Below, piece after piece: positions 6,863 through 14,509 of a DNA stretch of 23,500 bases. The notes beneath the pieces are model-generated. The model ran no database searches. It saw nothing but the letters and a program-made list of their open reading frames with translations, and was not told the DNA's origin. Location of the stretch: contig JBMDXK010000024.1 of the NCBI GenBank assembly GCA_048594375.1, forward strand, positions 1 to 23,500. The letters are read 5' to 3'. Each line of letters starts with the position of its first letter. Position 1 is the stretch's first letter. Position numbers and translations under genes: made by a program. The DNA comes from JBMDXK01 sp048594375. Its GTDB lineage: Bacteria; Pseudomonadota; Alphaproteobacteria; Rhizobiales; Methylopilaceae.

Positions 6863-8284
6863 CTATATTGCGCAATCGCGCAAGCGTGCGATGGATTCCG
6901 CGCGTCCCAAAATATGCAGCACATCAAAAATGGGGGGAGAAACCGCGCGTCCGGTCAACGCAGCGCGTAAGGGTTGCGCCACCTGTCCCAGTTTTACCCC
7001 TTGCGATTCTGCAAACTGCCGCACCGCAGCTTCGGTTGTAACCGCATTCCATTCCGGCAGGGCTTCCAGCTGATCGGCCAGTTGCCCCAGAAGCTGGCGG
7101 CTTTGGGTATTCAGCAGCGCAGTTGCCTTTTCATCAAACTTCAGCGGGCGGTTTTCCAGAAAAAAGGCAGACCCTGCAACAAGATCGTTCAAAGTTTTCG
7201 CGCGTTCCTTCAAAGCGGGAAGTGCCATATTAAAGGCATCCCACAGGCCGTTATCCAGCTTAAATTCCACAGCTTCCCCACCCGGCAAATAGGGCAGGCT
7301 CTGGGCGAAGACTGTGCGCAGTTCATCATCGGGCGTGTTGCGGATATAATGGCCGTTGAGGTTATCAAGCTTTGCCGTATCAAATCGCGCTGCTGAACGC
7401 CCTACATTGGCCATAGCAAACAGTTCAACCATTTCATCGGTGGAGAAAATTTCCTGATCCCCATGGCTCCAGCCCAGCCGTACCAGATAATTGCGCAGTG
7501 CAGCGGGTAAATAGCCCATTTCGCGGTAGGATTCTATTCCCAACGCACCGTGGCGCTTGGAAAGTTTGGCACCATCTGCGCCATGAATCAGCGGAATATG
7601 CGCCATAACCGGCACGTCCCAGCCCATGGCTTCATAAATTTGTGTCTGGCGCGCTGCGTTGGTGAGATGATCCACGCCGCGAATGATGTGGCTGACATTC
7701 ATATCAAAATCATCGACCACCACCGCCAGCATATAAGTGGGGGTGCCGTCCGAGCGCAGCAGCACCAGATCATCCAGTTCCGCATTGTTGAACACGACAC
7801 GGCCTTGCACCTGATCTTCAATCACGGTCTCGCCCGTCTGGGGGGCTTTGAGGCGAACGGCAAATTTTGCGCCTTCAGGGGCATCGCTCGCAGGGCGATC
7901 CCGCCAGCGTCCGTCATAACGAGGTGGCCGGCCTTCTGCTTGCGCCGTGGTGCGCATTTCTTCCAGCTCTTCAGGGGTCGCATAGCAGCGGTAGGCGGCG
8001 CCTTTTGCCAGCAATTCTTCCACTACGGCGCGGTGCCGGTCGGCGCGGGCAAACTGGAATACAACGTCGTCATCCCATTGCAGACCCATCCATTTCAGGC
8101 CGTCAATAATGGCGTTGATGGCTTCCTGCGTGGAGCGGGCGCGGTCTGTGTCCTCAATACGCAGCAGCATTTTGCCGCCGGTTGATTTGGCAAACAGCCA
8201 GTTGAACAGAGCTGTCCGCGCACCACCAATGTGCAAAAATCCGGTAGGGGAAGGCGCAAAGCGCGTGATAACAGGTCTGGACAT
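6863..8284 (-). CDS. gltX: Glutamyl-tRNA synthetase
   Basis: A 473-residue class Ib aminoacyl-tRNA synthetase that charges tRNA(Glu), and possibly tRNA(Gln) in organisms using the amidotransferase route. It begins with RFAPSPTGFLHIGGART, which holds the HIGH motif (HIGG, 18-21). The KMSKS motif is KLSKR at 240-244 in GAKLSKRHGALG. The family segment L-R-I-E-D-T-D follows the HIGH region. Length equals the usual ~470 residues, and the C-terminal anticodon-binding half is complete. ATG 8284 has only a weak ribosome binding site. The gene lies upstream of gltA on the same strand and is divergent from comEC. Alphaproteobacteria often carry two gltX paralogues; which one this is cannot be told here. 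Confidence 0.97.
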   Translation of the reverse strand: MSRPVITRFAPSPTGFLHIGGARTALFNWLFAKSTGGKMLLRIEDTDRARSTQEAINAIIDGLKWMGLQWDDDVVFQFARADRHRAVVEELLAKGAAYRCYATPEELEEMRTTAQAEGRPPRYDGRWRDRPASDAPEGAKFAVRLKAPQTGETVIEDQVQGRVVFNNAELDDLVLLRSDGTPTYMLAVVVDDFDMNVSHIIRGVDHLTNAARQTQIYEAMGWDVPVMAHIPLIHGADGAKLSKRHGALGIESYREMGYLPAALRNYLVRLGWSHGDQEIFSTDEMVELFAMANVGRSAARFDTAKLDNLNGHYIRNTPDDELRTVFAQSLPYLPGGEAVEFKLDNGLWDAFNMALPALKERAKTLNDLVAGSAFFLENRPLKFDEKATALLNTQSRQLLGQLADQLEALPEWNAVTTEAAVRQFAESQGVKLGQVAQPLRAALTGRAVSPPIFDVLHILGRAESIARLRDCAI

Positions 8285-8423
8285 TCTTTAAAAAACCAAT
8301 AAACACGAGGGAGGAACTGAGCCAGATTGCGCCCAGAATCCGCATTCCAAAAAAACGTTCTTTTACCCATAAACAAACACGGCTTCTTTTCAAGAGCCTA
8401 CGTCCATTTAAATTGCGCAGTCT

Positions 8424-10616
8424 GTGTTCAAGCTTAATTTTCAAACAAGGATGTTGCCCCGTTACACTGCTTTTCAGGCAGGGCAGGCGGTTGCTTATCT
8501 GTGGTATGGAAAAAAATGGATTCTTTCCCGCAAATTAGAGCAGGCCGTTCACACGGCACTTAAACGCGAGGAAGCCTGTCAACGGTTTTCGTTGTGGTTG
8601 CCTGTAGCCGCGCTGGCGGGGGTGCTGCTGTTTTTTTCAGCCCCGCAGGATCCCTCTCTTGTGCAAGCAAGTTCCTTTTTGGGCATCAGTGCGGTTGCAG
8701 TGTTTTTCCTGCGGAAATACGGGCTATGGTTTGCTATGGCATTGCTGGTGTTCATGGTGGCAACCGGATTTACGCTGGCCACAATCCGAACGGCCATGGT
8801 TGCAGCGCCCAAGCTGGAACGGCCGCTCTGGCTGACGATGGAAGGCGTGGTCGCCCATTCGGAAAAGCGTGCCAGAGGCTCCCGCATTGTGCTGGATGTG
8901 CGGCATGTGGATCGGTTGTCGCCAAAACGCTGGCCTGCGCGGGTGCGGGTGAATCTGCCGCAACGCTACGCCTTCAAAACCGGCGACCGGGTGTCCATTC
9001 ATGCTTTCTGGTTTCCGCCCTTTGCTGCCTCCCGACCGGAAGGCTATGATTTTGCGCGTACGGCTTTTTTCCAGCAGTTGGGGGCTGTGGGTTCGCGGGT
9101 ACGCTCGGCACAGGTGCTGGAAGATGCTGCACACAGCGCCCTTTTGGAAAACCGTATTGCAGCCGCCATTGAAACAGTACGCAATGGCATTGCGCACCGC
9201 ATCCAGAGTGTTTTGCCTCAAGGCGATGCTCGCGCTATCACCATTGCGCTGGTGAATGGCCAGCGGGGCGAAATTTCCAAAAAGGCCGATGATGATCTGC
9301 GGCTTGCAGGGCTTTACCATGTCATTTCCATATCGGGATTGCACATGGCTCTGTTTGCCGGATCGGTGTTTATGGCAGTGCGGCTCGGTTGCGTCTTGCT
9401 GCCCCTGCTTGCAGAGCGGTTCCCTGTGAAAACCTTCGCCGCACTTGCTGCCATGATGGCAGGATTCGGATATTTGCTTATTTCCGGCCTGGATATTCCC
9501 GCTGTGCGTTCATTCCTGATGGTTGCCCTTGTGTTTCTTGCTGTTATGCTGGGACGTACGGCCATCACCCAGCGCAATCTGGTTCTTTCGGCGGCATTGG
9601 TCATTTTAATGGCCCCCGAAGCGGTGCTTGGACCCAGTTTCCAGATGTCGTTTGCGGCGGTCATGCTGCTGGTTGCCTGGTATGAGCCCCGAAGCGCAAA
9701 CGCAGCGCAGCGCAGAGCCCGCCCAAAGCCGAAAGTTTTTATAGCCTCATGGGTGTGGAAAATTTTTTGGGGTGCAGTTATTACGACGGTGCTGGCAACC
9801 TTTGCCACATCGCCCTTTGCGGCTTACCACTTTCAGCGTTTTGCACCTTATGCACTCGCCGGAAATCTTTTGGCCTCTCCGCTGGTGGCGCTGATTATCA
9901 TGCCCGCCGCACTGGTCGGACTGGTGCTGATGCCGCTCCATCTGGATGGCTGGGCATGGAAGGTGATGGCCTGGGGTGTGCAGGGGATGCTGGATATTTC
10001 GCAATGGGTGGCAAGCTGGCCTGCCGCCGATATGCTGGTGCCGGCGTTTTCAGCACCTGCATTGCTTTTCTTTTCTTTCGGTCTGGTGTGGGTTGCTTTC
10101 TGGATGAGCTGGTTGCGCTGGCTGGGTATTCTCCCGCTGTTAATCGGGTTTGTGCTGGCGCTGAACCCGCAAAAAATGGATTTTTTTATTGCTCCGAACG
10201 GGCAGAGCATGGCGCTGCGTAGTCCTGACGGCACGTTGCGTCTGGTGGGGGCGCGGGGTTCTTCGTTTGAAGCGCAGAACTGGTTGCTGGCGGATGGTGA
10301 TGCGCGCACCGGACGCGATGCTTCGCTTACGCAAGACGTGTGGTGTGATTTTGCCGGGTGTACAGCGCCGATGCCTTCCGGCAAGCGTGCGGCATTGCTC
10401 TGGCGTGCGGCGGCGTTTGAAGAAGATTGCAGTCTTGCGGCTCTCATTGTGACCCGGCTTGAATCCCCCGATTTCTGCGGTGCGCAAACCGTCGTGCTGG
10501 ATAAAACCCATCTTGCGGGGGTAGGGGCGATTGCCGGTTATTTCGACACCAAAGGCCGTATCCACCTGCGTTATGCGCAGCCGCCGCATACATCCCGCCT
10601 CTGGTATAGCCGCTGA
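8424..10616 (+). CDS. comEC: ComEC/Rec2-family inner-membrane DNA uptake channel protein
   Basis: Up to 730 residues. ComEC forms the channel that passes single-stranded DNA across the inner membrane. The open frame starts at GTG 8424; ATG 8451 (after AAGG, with almost no spacing) is an alternative and neither start is strongly supported. Two N-terminal membrane segments (~55-125) are followed by a soluble DUF4131/OB-like region (~140-235). The Competence domain (~260-560) has the family signature LAGLYHVISISGLHM followed by many hydrophobic helices. The last ~120 residues contain no H-x-H-x-D-H motif, so the C-terminal metallo-beta-lactamase domain is missing or reduced to a short remnant (AALIVTRLESPDFCGA). 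As I recall this is usual in alphaproteobacterial ComEC. It is divergent from gltX. Its stop codon (CGC TGA) lies inside the terminal CTGAATAC of a palindromic repeat. Confidence 0.92.
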   Translation: MFKLNFQTRMLPRYTAFQAGQAVAYLWYGKKWILSRKLEQAVHTALKREEACQRFSLWLPVAALAGVLLFFSAPQDPSLVQASSFLGISAVAVFFLRKYGLWFAMALLVFMVATGFTLATIRTAMVAAPKLERPLWLTMEGVVAHSEKRARGSRIVLDVRHVDRLSPKRWPARVRVNLPQRYAFKTGDRVSIHAFWFPPFAASRPEGYDFARTAFFQQLGAVGSRVRSAQVLEDAAHSALLENRIAAAIETVRNGIAHRIQSVLPQGDARAITIALVNGQRGEISKKADDDLRLAGLYHVISISGLHMALFAGSVFMAVRLGCVLLPLLAERFPVKTFAALAAMMAGFGYLLISGLDIPAVRSFLMVALVFLAVMLGRTAITQRNLVLSAALVILMAPEAVLGPSFQMSFAAVMLLVAWYEPRSANAAQRRARPKPKVFIASWVWKIFWGAVITTVLATFATSPFAAYHFQRFAPYALAGNLLASPLVALIIMPAALVGLVLMPLHLDGWAWKVMAWGVQGMLDISQWVASWPAADMLVPAFSAPALLFFSFGLVWVAFWMSWLRWLGILPLLIGFVLALNPQKMDFFIAPNGQSMALRSPDGTLRLVGARGSSFEAQNWLLADGDARTGRDASLTQDVWCDFAGCTAPMPSGKRAALLWRAAAFEEDCSLAALIVTRLESPDFCGAQTVVLDKTHLAGVGAIAGYFDTKGRIHLRYAQPPHTSRLWYSR

Positions 10617-10937
10617 ATACTACTGTAGTGGGCGTTAAGCATTGATTTCTCTGCGCTCCGGTACTCATGTACTGCATGTACATTCCGTTCCGGTGCTCAT
10701 TCAACCAACACTTTCCACCTCCCTACAGCGTATTCAGGAGCGGTCTTTTGTAGTGGGCGTTAAGCATTGATTTCTCTGCGCTCCGGTACTCATGTACTGC
10801 ATGTACATTCCGTTCCGGTGCTCATTCAACCAACACTTTCCACCTCACTAAAGCGTATTCAGGAACGGTATTTTGGGGTGGACGTTAAGCATTAATTTCT
10901 TTGCGCTCCGGTACTCACCTCCCTCGGATACGCTAGA
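10613..10937. repeat. Tandem array of a 125-bp imperfect palindromic element (2.4 copies)
   Basis: Unit 1 runs from CTGAATAC (10613-10620) to GTATTCAG (10730-10737), perfect 8-bp inverted ends 125 bp apart. The interior is an imperfect palindrome centred on ATGTAC-TGCAT-GTACAT. Reading both halves from the outside gives matching blocks (CTGTAG, GGGCGTTAA versus GGTGGAAAG, CCGG-x-AC). The block GTAGTGGGCG begins at 10625 and 10750, and a variant (GGGGTGGACG) begins at 10875, so the period is exactly 125 bp. Units 1 and 2 differ at about four positions. Unit 3 matches up to CTCCGGTACTCA and then jumps to a CCTCCCT...GGATACGC end, as if the middle were deleted. There is no open frame. It behaves like a MITE- or REP-like element; a related copy is at 5207-5328. 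Confidence 0.85.
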
Positions 10938-11145
10938 GAAACTTTATCGTCACAGGCTACGGATCAGCACGCACCCGTTCAGGCTGTTGGAATGCTGTCG
11001 GTTGGGGGAACAATTATCATTGTTCACGCGTTATTCATAACAGAAATACAAAGACATTTTCCTTGGTGCAATCCTTGGTAAAATGAATCCGAAAAACATT
11101 ATAAAACGTTGTTTTGCTTCAATAATTACATATGGAGGTTGTGTC
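10938..11145. other. Intergenic stretch with a perfect 18-nt dyad
   Basis: No gene is seen. GAACAAT-TATC-ATTGTTC at 11008-11025 is a perfect 7-bp inverted repeat that could be an operator for the small gene downstream. The heptamer CCTTGGT occurs twice just after it, near 11061-11080. The stretch ends with the ribosome binding site GGAGG at 11134-11138. Confidence 0.4.
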
Positions 11146-11343
11146 GTGCTGCAAGAAATTCTCAACGCTTTCAAAAAGCCAGATCATGAAAAGAAGAAAC
11201 AGCCACATCCTGAAACCTATCAATCAAACCCACCGGCAGGGCCTCATGCCAAATCCCATTTGATTGATCCTGATAAAACGCCGGGCGCGGGTACGCTTGC
11301 CAGTACCCATAAAAAGGGTGAAGTGGATCCCGGAGCCGGATAG
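11146..11343 (+). CDS. Small hydrophilic orphan protein
   Basis: Not recognised. A frame opens at ATG 11083, but GTG 11146 has a perfect ribosome binding site (GGAGG, 11134-11138) 7 nt upstream and is the likely start, giving 65 residues. The first ~12 residues (VLQEILNAFKKPD) form a short amphipathic helix. The rest is hydrophilic and rich in Pro, Gly, Lys and His. It carries the related phrases DPDKTPGAGTL and KKGEVDPGAG, the DP...GAG motif appearing twice. There is no signal peptide or cysteine motif. It stands alone between the repeat array and metY, and the strong ribosome binding site argues that it is translated. Confidence 0.65.
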   Translation: MLQEILNAFKKPDHEKKKQPHPETYQSNPPAGPHAKSHLIDPDKTPGAGTLASTHKKGEVDPGAG

Positions 11344-11395
11344 TTTTACGGCGCATGAACCTAATGGGAGCGGTGAGAAGTTGCTCCGTTGCATA

Positions 11396-11428
11396 GAGCG
11401 AAAGCATGATCGTTTTATGCTTTTGCTC
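11396..11428. terminator. Hairpin between the small orphan gene and the MetY-like gene
   Basis: GAGCGAAAGCAT (11396-11407) and ATGCTTTTGCTC (11417-11428) form a 12-bp stem with one G-T pair. It lies 52 bp after the small gene and 67 bp after the convergent metY-like gene. No clear U-tract follows on either strand, so terminator function is uncertain. The 14-mer AGCGAAAGCATGAT in its left arm recurs in the hairpin at 20306. Confidence 0.45.
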
Positions 11429-11495
11429 TCGCGTGCTTTCAATTGCGCAATTTACCTTTATGCGGTTTTATTGGCCATCCGTGAAGCTGTGCGGA

Positions 11496-12788
11496 TTATA
11501 CCATGCTGTCAGCAATGGCTTGTTCAATATCCGCAATCAGATCGTTGACGTCTTCAAGTCCAACGGAAATACGGATGGCATCCCCGCCTGCCTTAAGTGA
11601 CGTTTTATGTCCGGTGGCCATATGGGCATGGGTGGTGGAAGAGGGGTGCAGCACCGTGGACCGGGTATTGCCAACGTGGGCAGAATGGGTCATTAGCTGC
11701 ACAGATTCAACAAAAGAAAGTGCGGCTTCATCGCCACCTGTGAGCCCGAAGGTAAAGACCGCACCTGCGCCCTGTGGGCTGTATTGCTGCACGCGGCGCC
11801 GATAAAGGCTGGTGCTGAGCCCCGCGTAATTTACCCATGCCACATGCTTATGATTGCTGAGATAGTCGGCAATTACGGCTGAATTTTCAACATGTTTCTG
11901 CATCCGCAGAGGGAGTGTTTCCAGTCCTGAAAGAATGAGAAAAGCATTCGTGGGGGAAAGAAACGCCCCGCTGTCGCGCAGACCAAGCGCCCGTACGGCC
12001 ATGGCATAGGCAAAATTGCCGAATGTCTCATGAAACACCAGCCCATCATATTCGGGGCGCGGCTCGGTGAGTTTTGGAAAGCGGGTGCTGGTTGCCCAGT
12101 CAAAATTGCCCCCATCCACGATCACACCGCCATGCGCCAAACCATGCCCACCCAGAAAAGCAGTTGCGGCATAGACCACAATATCGGCGCCGTGTTGCAG
12201 GGGCTTAATCAGGTAGGGCGTTGCCAGTGTATTATCCACGATCAGGGGAATACCCGCATGGTGGGCAATCCCTGCAACGGCGCTGATGTCGGTCAGGCTA
12301 CCGGAGGGATTGGTGAATGATTCAATGAAGATTGCTTTGGTGCGCGGCGTAAGCGCTTCTTCAATGGCGCCGGGAATTTCTGTATCAACCCACACCGGAT
12401 GCCAGCCATAATTGCGGAAACTGGATTCAAACTGGTTGAATGTTGTTCCGCTGATCCGCGAAGAGGTAATAAATTCATCACCCGGTTCCAGCAAGACCCC
12501 TAACGCGTGGAGAATGGCACTGGCGCCGGATGCGGTTGCCACCGCTGCGGTGCCGCCTTCCAAAGCTGCAATGCGTTCTTCCAGTGCGGAAATCGTTGGA
12601 TTGGCGGTTTCGGTGTGCAGTGCGCCAAGGCCGTTCAGAGTGAACACATCCCGCGCCTGATCCACAGTTGTAAAGGCTAAAAGGCTGCTTTGATGCACAG
12701 GCATGGTGCGCGCGCCGGTTAGGGGGTCGGGTTTTGTACCGGCGTGAATGGCCAATGTTGCAAACCCCGGTTCACGCTCTGAAGACAT
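11496..12788 (-). CDS. MetY-like (O-acetylhomoserine sulfhydrylase family) protein lacking the PLP lysine
   Basis: A 430-residue member of the Cys/Met metabolism PLP-enzyme family, closest by pattern and length to O-acetylhomoserine aminocarboxypropyltransferase. ATG 12788 (SD AGGGGAA) is preferred over the upstream start at 12848. The fold signatures are intact: EERIAALEGGTAAV, IFIESFTNPSG, VDNTLATPYL (the Asp that holds the PLP ring nitrogen, Asp185), FLGGHG, and a full C-terminal domain. Every residue expected to hold PLP covalently or by its phosphate has changed. The lysine of S-x-T-K-[FY] is Ala210 (YAATAFLGGHG), the Y-S-R of YSR..NPT is HTE (58-60), and the Y-G-G-T loop reads ISGTT. 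It is therefore probably not an active sulfhydrylase. It could be a pseudoenzyme or a protein with a new role. The frame is intact, so it is not decaying. Confidence 0.88.
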   Translation of the reverse strand: MSSEREPGFATLAIHAGTKPDPLTGARTMPVHQSSLLAFTTVDQARDVFTLNGLGALHTETANPTISALEERIAALEGGTAAVATASGASAILHALGVLLEPGDEFITSSRISGTTFNQFESSFRNYGWHPVWVDTEIPGAIEEALTPRTKAIFIESFTNPSGSLTDISAVAGIAHHAGIPLIVDNTLATPYLIKPLQHGADIVVYAATAFLGGHGLAHGGVIVDGGNFDWATSTRFPKLTEPRPEYDGLVFHETFGNFAYAMAVRALGLRDSGAFLSPTNAFLILSGLETLPLRMQKHVENSAVIADYLSNHKHVAWVNYAGLSTSLYRRRVQQYSPQGAGAVFTFGLTGGDEAALSFVESVQLMTHSAHVGNTRSTVLHPSSTTHAHMATGHKTSLKAGGDAIRISVGLEDVNDLIADIEQAIADSMV

Positions 12789-13132
12789 GGCACTGTTCCC
12801 CTGTATGTACAGCTTTTTATTGCTTTGAAGTGTAAGCGCATTGCGCACAATACGCCAATAATTTTATTCAAAATATGCAGCGGGTTTGGCAGGTTATTGT
12901 TTCTAGGGTTAATAGCGAAAGATATGCCGATCTCTCGTTAAAAGCTAAAAATAACTTTATTATTCAGTTGTTTATAAGGTTCTAAAATTTCCCTTTAGCC
13001 GCGAAACCTCCTTGCATAATCCGGATAAGGTTAATATAGCAAAAGCGTGAATTAAAAATGGGAATAAAGATTTTTTCCAATATTTTTTAATTCCCTGATA
13101 GTCATTCATACAGTGAAAGCGTAATTATTCTT
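12789..13132. promoter_or_regulatory. AT-rich divergent region with a long leader hairpin before the 149-residue gene
   Basis: This separates the MetY-like gene (-) from the orphan gene at 13133 (+). A possible plus-strand promoter is TTGCAT (13012-13017), 17 nt, TATAGC (13035-13040). Just downstream, GAATTAAAAA (13049-13058) and TTTTTAATTC (13084-13093) pair over 10 bp, with an inner GGAA/TTCC pairing, giving a long hairpin in the predicted leader. No ribosome binding site is evident before ATG 13133. No promoter for the minus-strand gene could be assigned. Confidence 0.4.
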
Positions 13133-13582
13133 ATGTTCGATGTGAATACCAATCAATTGCCTATGCAAAACATGTTTGCCAGAGCCGTTTCTCCTTCAAA
13201 AGCTGCGGAATTTAATCAGGCTTTAAACAGTGCGCCTGCCGCCAAAACACTCAATCCGCCTGTAAAAGCCGCAACATTTCCTTTGGATAGACTTGCATCT
13301 TCTCATGCCCCCGCGAGCATTCATAAAGTGCCTGAGGCGCCTGCTTTGGTCTCTTTTGCGGATGGCTTGAAACTTGAAGCTCCTGCCCAGCTGACCCTTA
13401 ATCCGGCCACAGCTCATTCTGCTCCTCAAGGCCGGCGTGTTGATCCTAGCAATCGTGAAGATTTAATATCACCGCCTGCGTCTCCTGTATTGGATAAAGC
13501 TGTTGCAAAAGGCGATGTTTCTTCACCAAGCGATCCTTTAAGGAAAGCCGAAAACGCTCTGAACCGAAATAACTCTTTTTAA
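13133..13582 (+). CDS. Orphan Ala/Pro/Ser-rich protein
   Basis: Not recognised. 149 residues with no signal peptide, membrane segment or cysteine; mostly Ala, Pro, Ser, Asn and Leu, with little predicted order. The N-terminus (MFDVNTNQLPMQNMFARAV) is followed by SPSKAAEFNQALNSAP, a short helix. The rest has several proline-rich phrases (SPPASPVLDKAV) and ends with ENALNRNNSF. An S-x-x-x-x-x-F-x-x-A-L-x-x-A-P helix near the start is seen in some type III secretion rod and ruler proteins, but this is too short to claim membership. The open frame at 23264 begins in a similar style. No clear ribosome binding site is seen before ATG. It is convergent with, and only 3 bp from, the next gene. Confidence 0.65.
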   Translation: MFDVNTNQLPMQNMFARAVSPSKAAEFNQALNSAPAAKTLNPPVKAATFPLDRLASSHAPASIHKVPEAPALVSFADGLKLEAPAQLTLNPATAHSAPQGRRVDPSNREDLISPPASPVLDKAVAKGDVSSPSDPLRKAENALNRNNSF

Positions 13583-13585
13583 AGC

Positions 13586-14230
13586 TTACTCGACCGTATT
13601 CCCCAGTGCGCGGATGCGGTCGAGGTAAGGGCGCACGGCAAGGGTATTGCCCGGCAGGGGGACAAATTCTGCAAGGGCTGCAAATTGTTGTTCCAGTTCT
13701 ACCAGTGCGGATTTCTTTTCTTCTTCGCTCAGCGTATCATCGGCTTGCAATGCTTGAATGGCTTCCTTTTTCTGGCCTTCAATATCTTCAAGGCCGGAAT
13801 CCATGTCGGATGCTTCGGCGGCAAGCGCTACGGAATGCGCAACGTTTGCCCATTCTGAAAACGATGAAAAATTATATTTTTGCAAAGCGGTGTTGATTTG
13901 CGCTGCGGCTTCGGGGTCATTCAAATAATTGCCCAGCGCATAAATGGGGTCTTCCTCGGTTTCATTGGCGTCATCGTTGCCGGAGGCGGGTGTTTTAATG
14001 GCGCTCAACGTTTCGGACAGGCGCACCAGTTCGGGGTAGCTGTTGAGAAACTGTTCAATGAGTGCGCCGGTCAAAGGCACTTGCGCGGGTTGGATTTCCA
14101 GCAGTGAGCTGTCGGTTTCAGCAGCGGGGCTTTCCTGTGCCATGGCGCTCAGGGCAAGAGAGGGCAGGGGCGTTGCGGTCACCGACAGGCTGAAAAATGC
14201 AGACGCTAACCAGACCGATGCTGTTTTCAT
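13586..14230 (-). CDS. Uncharacterised exported helical protein
   Basis: Not recognised. 214 residues from ATG 14230, which has GGGGAA 5 nt upstream; the longer open frame to 14275 is not supported. Residues ~1-32 are a signal peptide (MKTASVWLASAFFSLSV, cleavage near ALSAMAQ), so the protein is probably periplasmic. The mature part is acidic and helical. It includes LIEQFLNSYPELVRLSETL, an acidic linker (NDDANETEEDP), a central helix region (INTALQKYNFSSFSEWANVA) and a charged helix (LSEEEKKSALVELEQQF). The FLNSYPEL...KYNFSSFSEW pattern resembles small periplasmic helical proteins of unknown function in alphaproteobacteria. No catalytic motif is visible. It is transcribed away from rplM and convergent with the 149-residue gene. 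Confidence 0.8.
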   Translation of the reverse strand: MKTASVWLASAFFSLSVTATPLPSLALSAMAQESPAAETDSSLLEIQPAQVPLTGALIEQFLNSYPELVRLSETLSAIKTPASGNDDANETEEDPIYALGNYLNDPEAAAQINTALQKYNFSSFSEWANVAHSVALAAEASDMDSGLEDIEGQKKEAIQALQADDTLSEEEKKSALVELEQQFAALAEFVPLPGNTLAVRPYLDRIRALGNTVE

Positions 14231-14340
14231 AGTATTCCCCGTTGCTGCGGTATGGTGAGAATCTTTCAGCCGCATTGTTCTCTATCATCCTTATGCTTGG
14301 TGCAAAATCAAGACTTTTGCGCATGGTATTGTAGGAAATT

Positions 14341-14371
14341 GCTTTTAAAAAAGCGGGGGTATTATAATACC
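14341..14371. promoter_or_regulatory. Palindromic AT-rich region between the exported-protein gene and rplM
   Basis: GCTTTT-AA-AAAAGC (14341-14354) is a small dyad. It is followed by the perfect 14-bp palindrome GGTATTATAATACC (14358-14371), which contains TATAAT on both strands. TTGCTT (14339-14344) lies 18 nt before the plus-strand TATAAT, so a second rplM promoter or a divergent promoter is possible. Confidence 0.35.
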
Positions 14372-14419
14372 ATTTTATTAAGTGATTGAAATATAACACT
14401 ATTTTTATAATAAAATCTA

Positions 14420-14448
14420 TTGACGAATGCCTTTGATCCGACTAGAAC
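14420..14448 (+). promoter_or_regulatory. Sigma-70-type promoter of rplM-rpsI
   Basis: TTGACG (14420-14425), 17 nt, TAGAAC (14443-14448). Spacing is ideal and the -35 box is near consensus. Transcription would start near 14455, leaving a ~55-nt leader before ATG 14510. This also argues against any rplM start upstream of 14455. Confidence 0.65.
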
Positions 14449-14509
14449 AACTACAACTCATAGAACACGGGCAGGGGCTCGTGGTATTTCTTCAGGAACG
14501 GGCAAGAAA

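Noticed and set aside
7550..8185. 211-residue plus-strand open frame
   Set aside because: It is antisense to the well-supported gltX and shows no domain pattern.
10150..10616. Truncated comEC missing its metallo-beta-lactamase domain
   Set aside because: As I recall, alphaproteobacterial ComEC proteins usually lack this domain, and the gene ends cleanly.
10613..10937. CRISPR array or direct-repeat locus
   Set aside because: The units are 125 bp, contiguous, without spacers, and internally palindromic; no cas genes are present.
14420..14509. Extended N-terminus for L13 starting at TTG 14420
   Set aside because: That TTG is the -35 box of a good promoter, and the L13 family starts at MALQKTF-like sequence.
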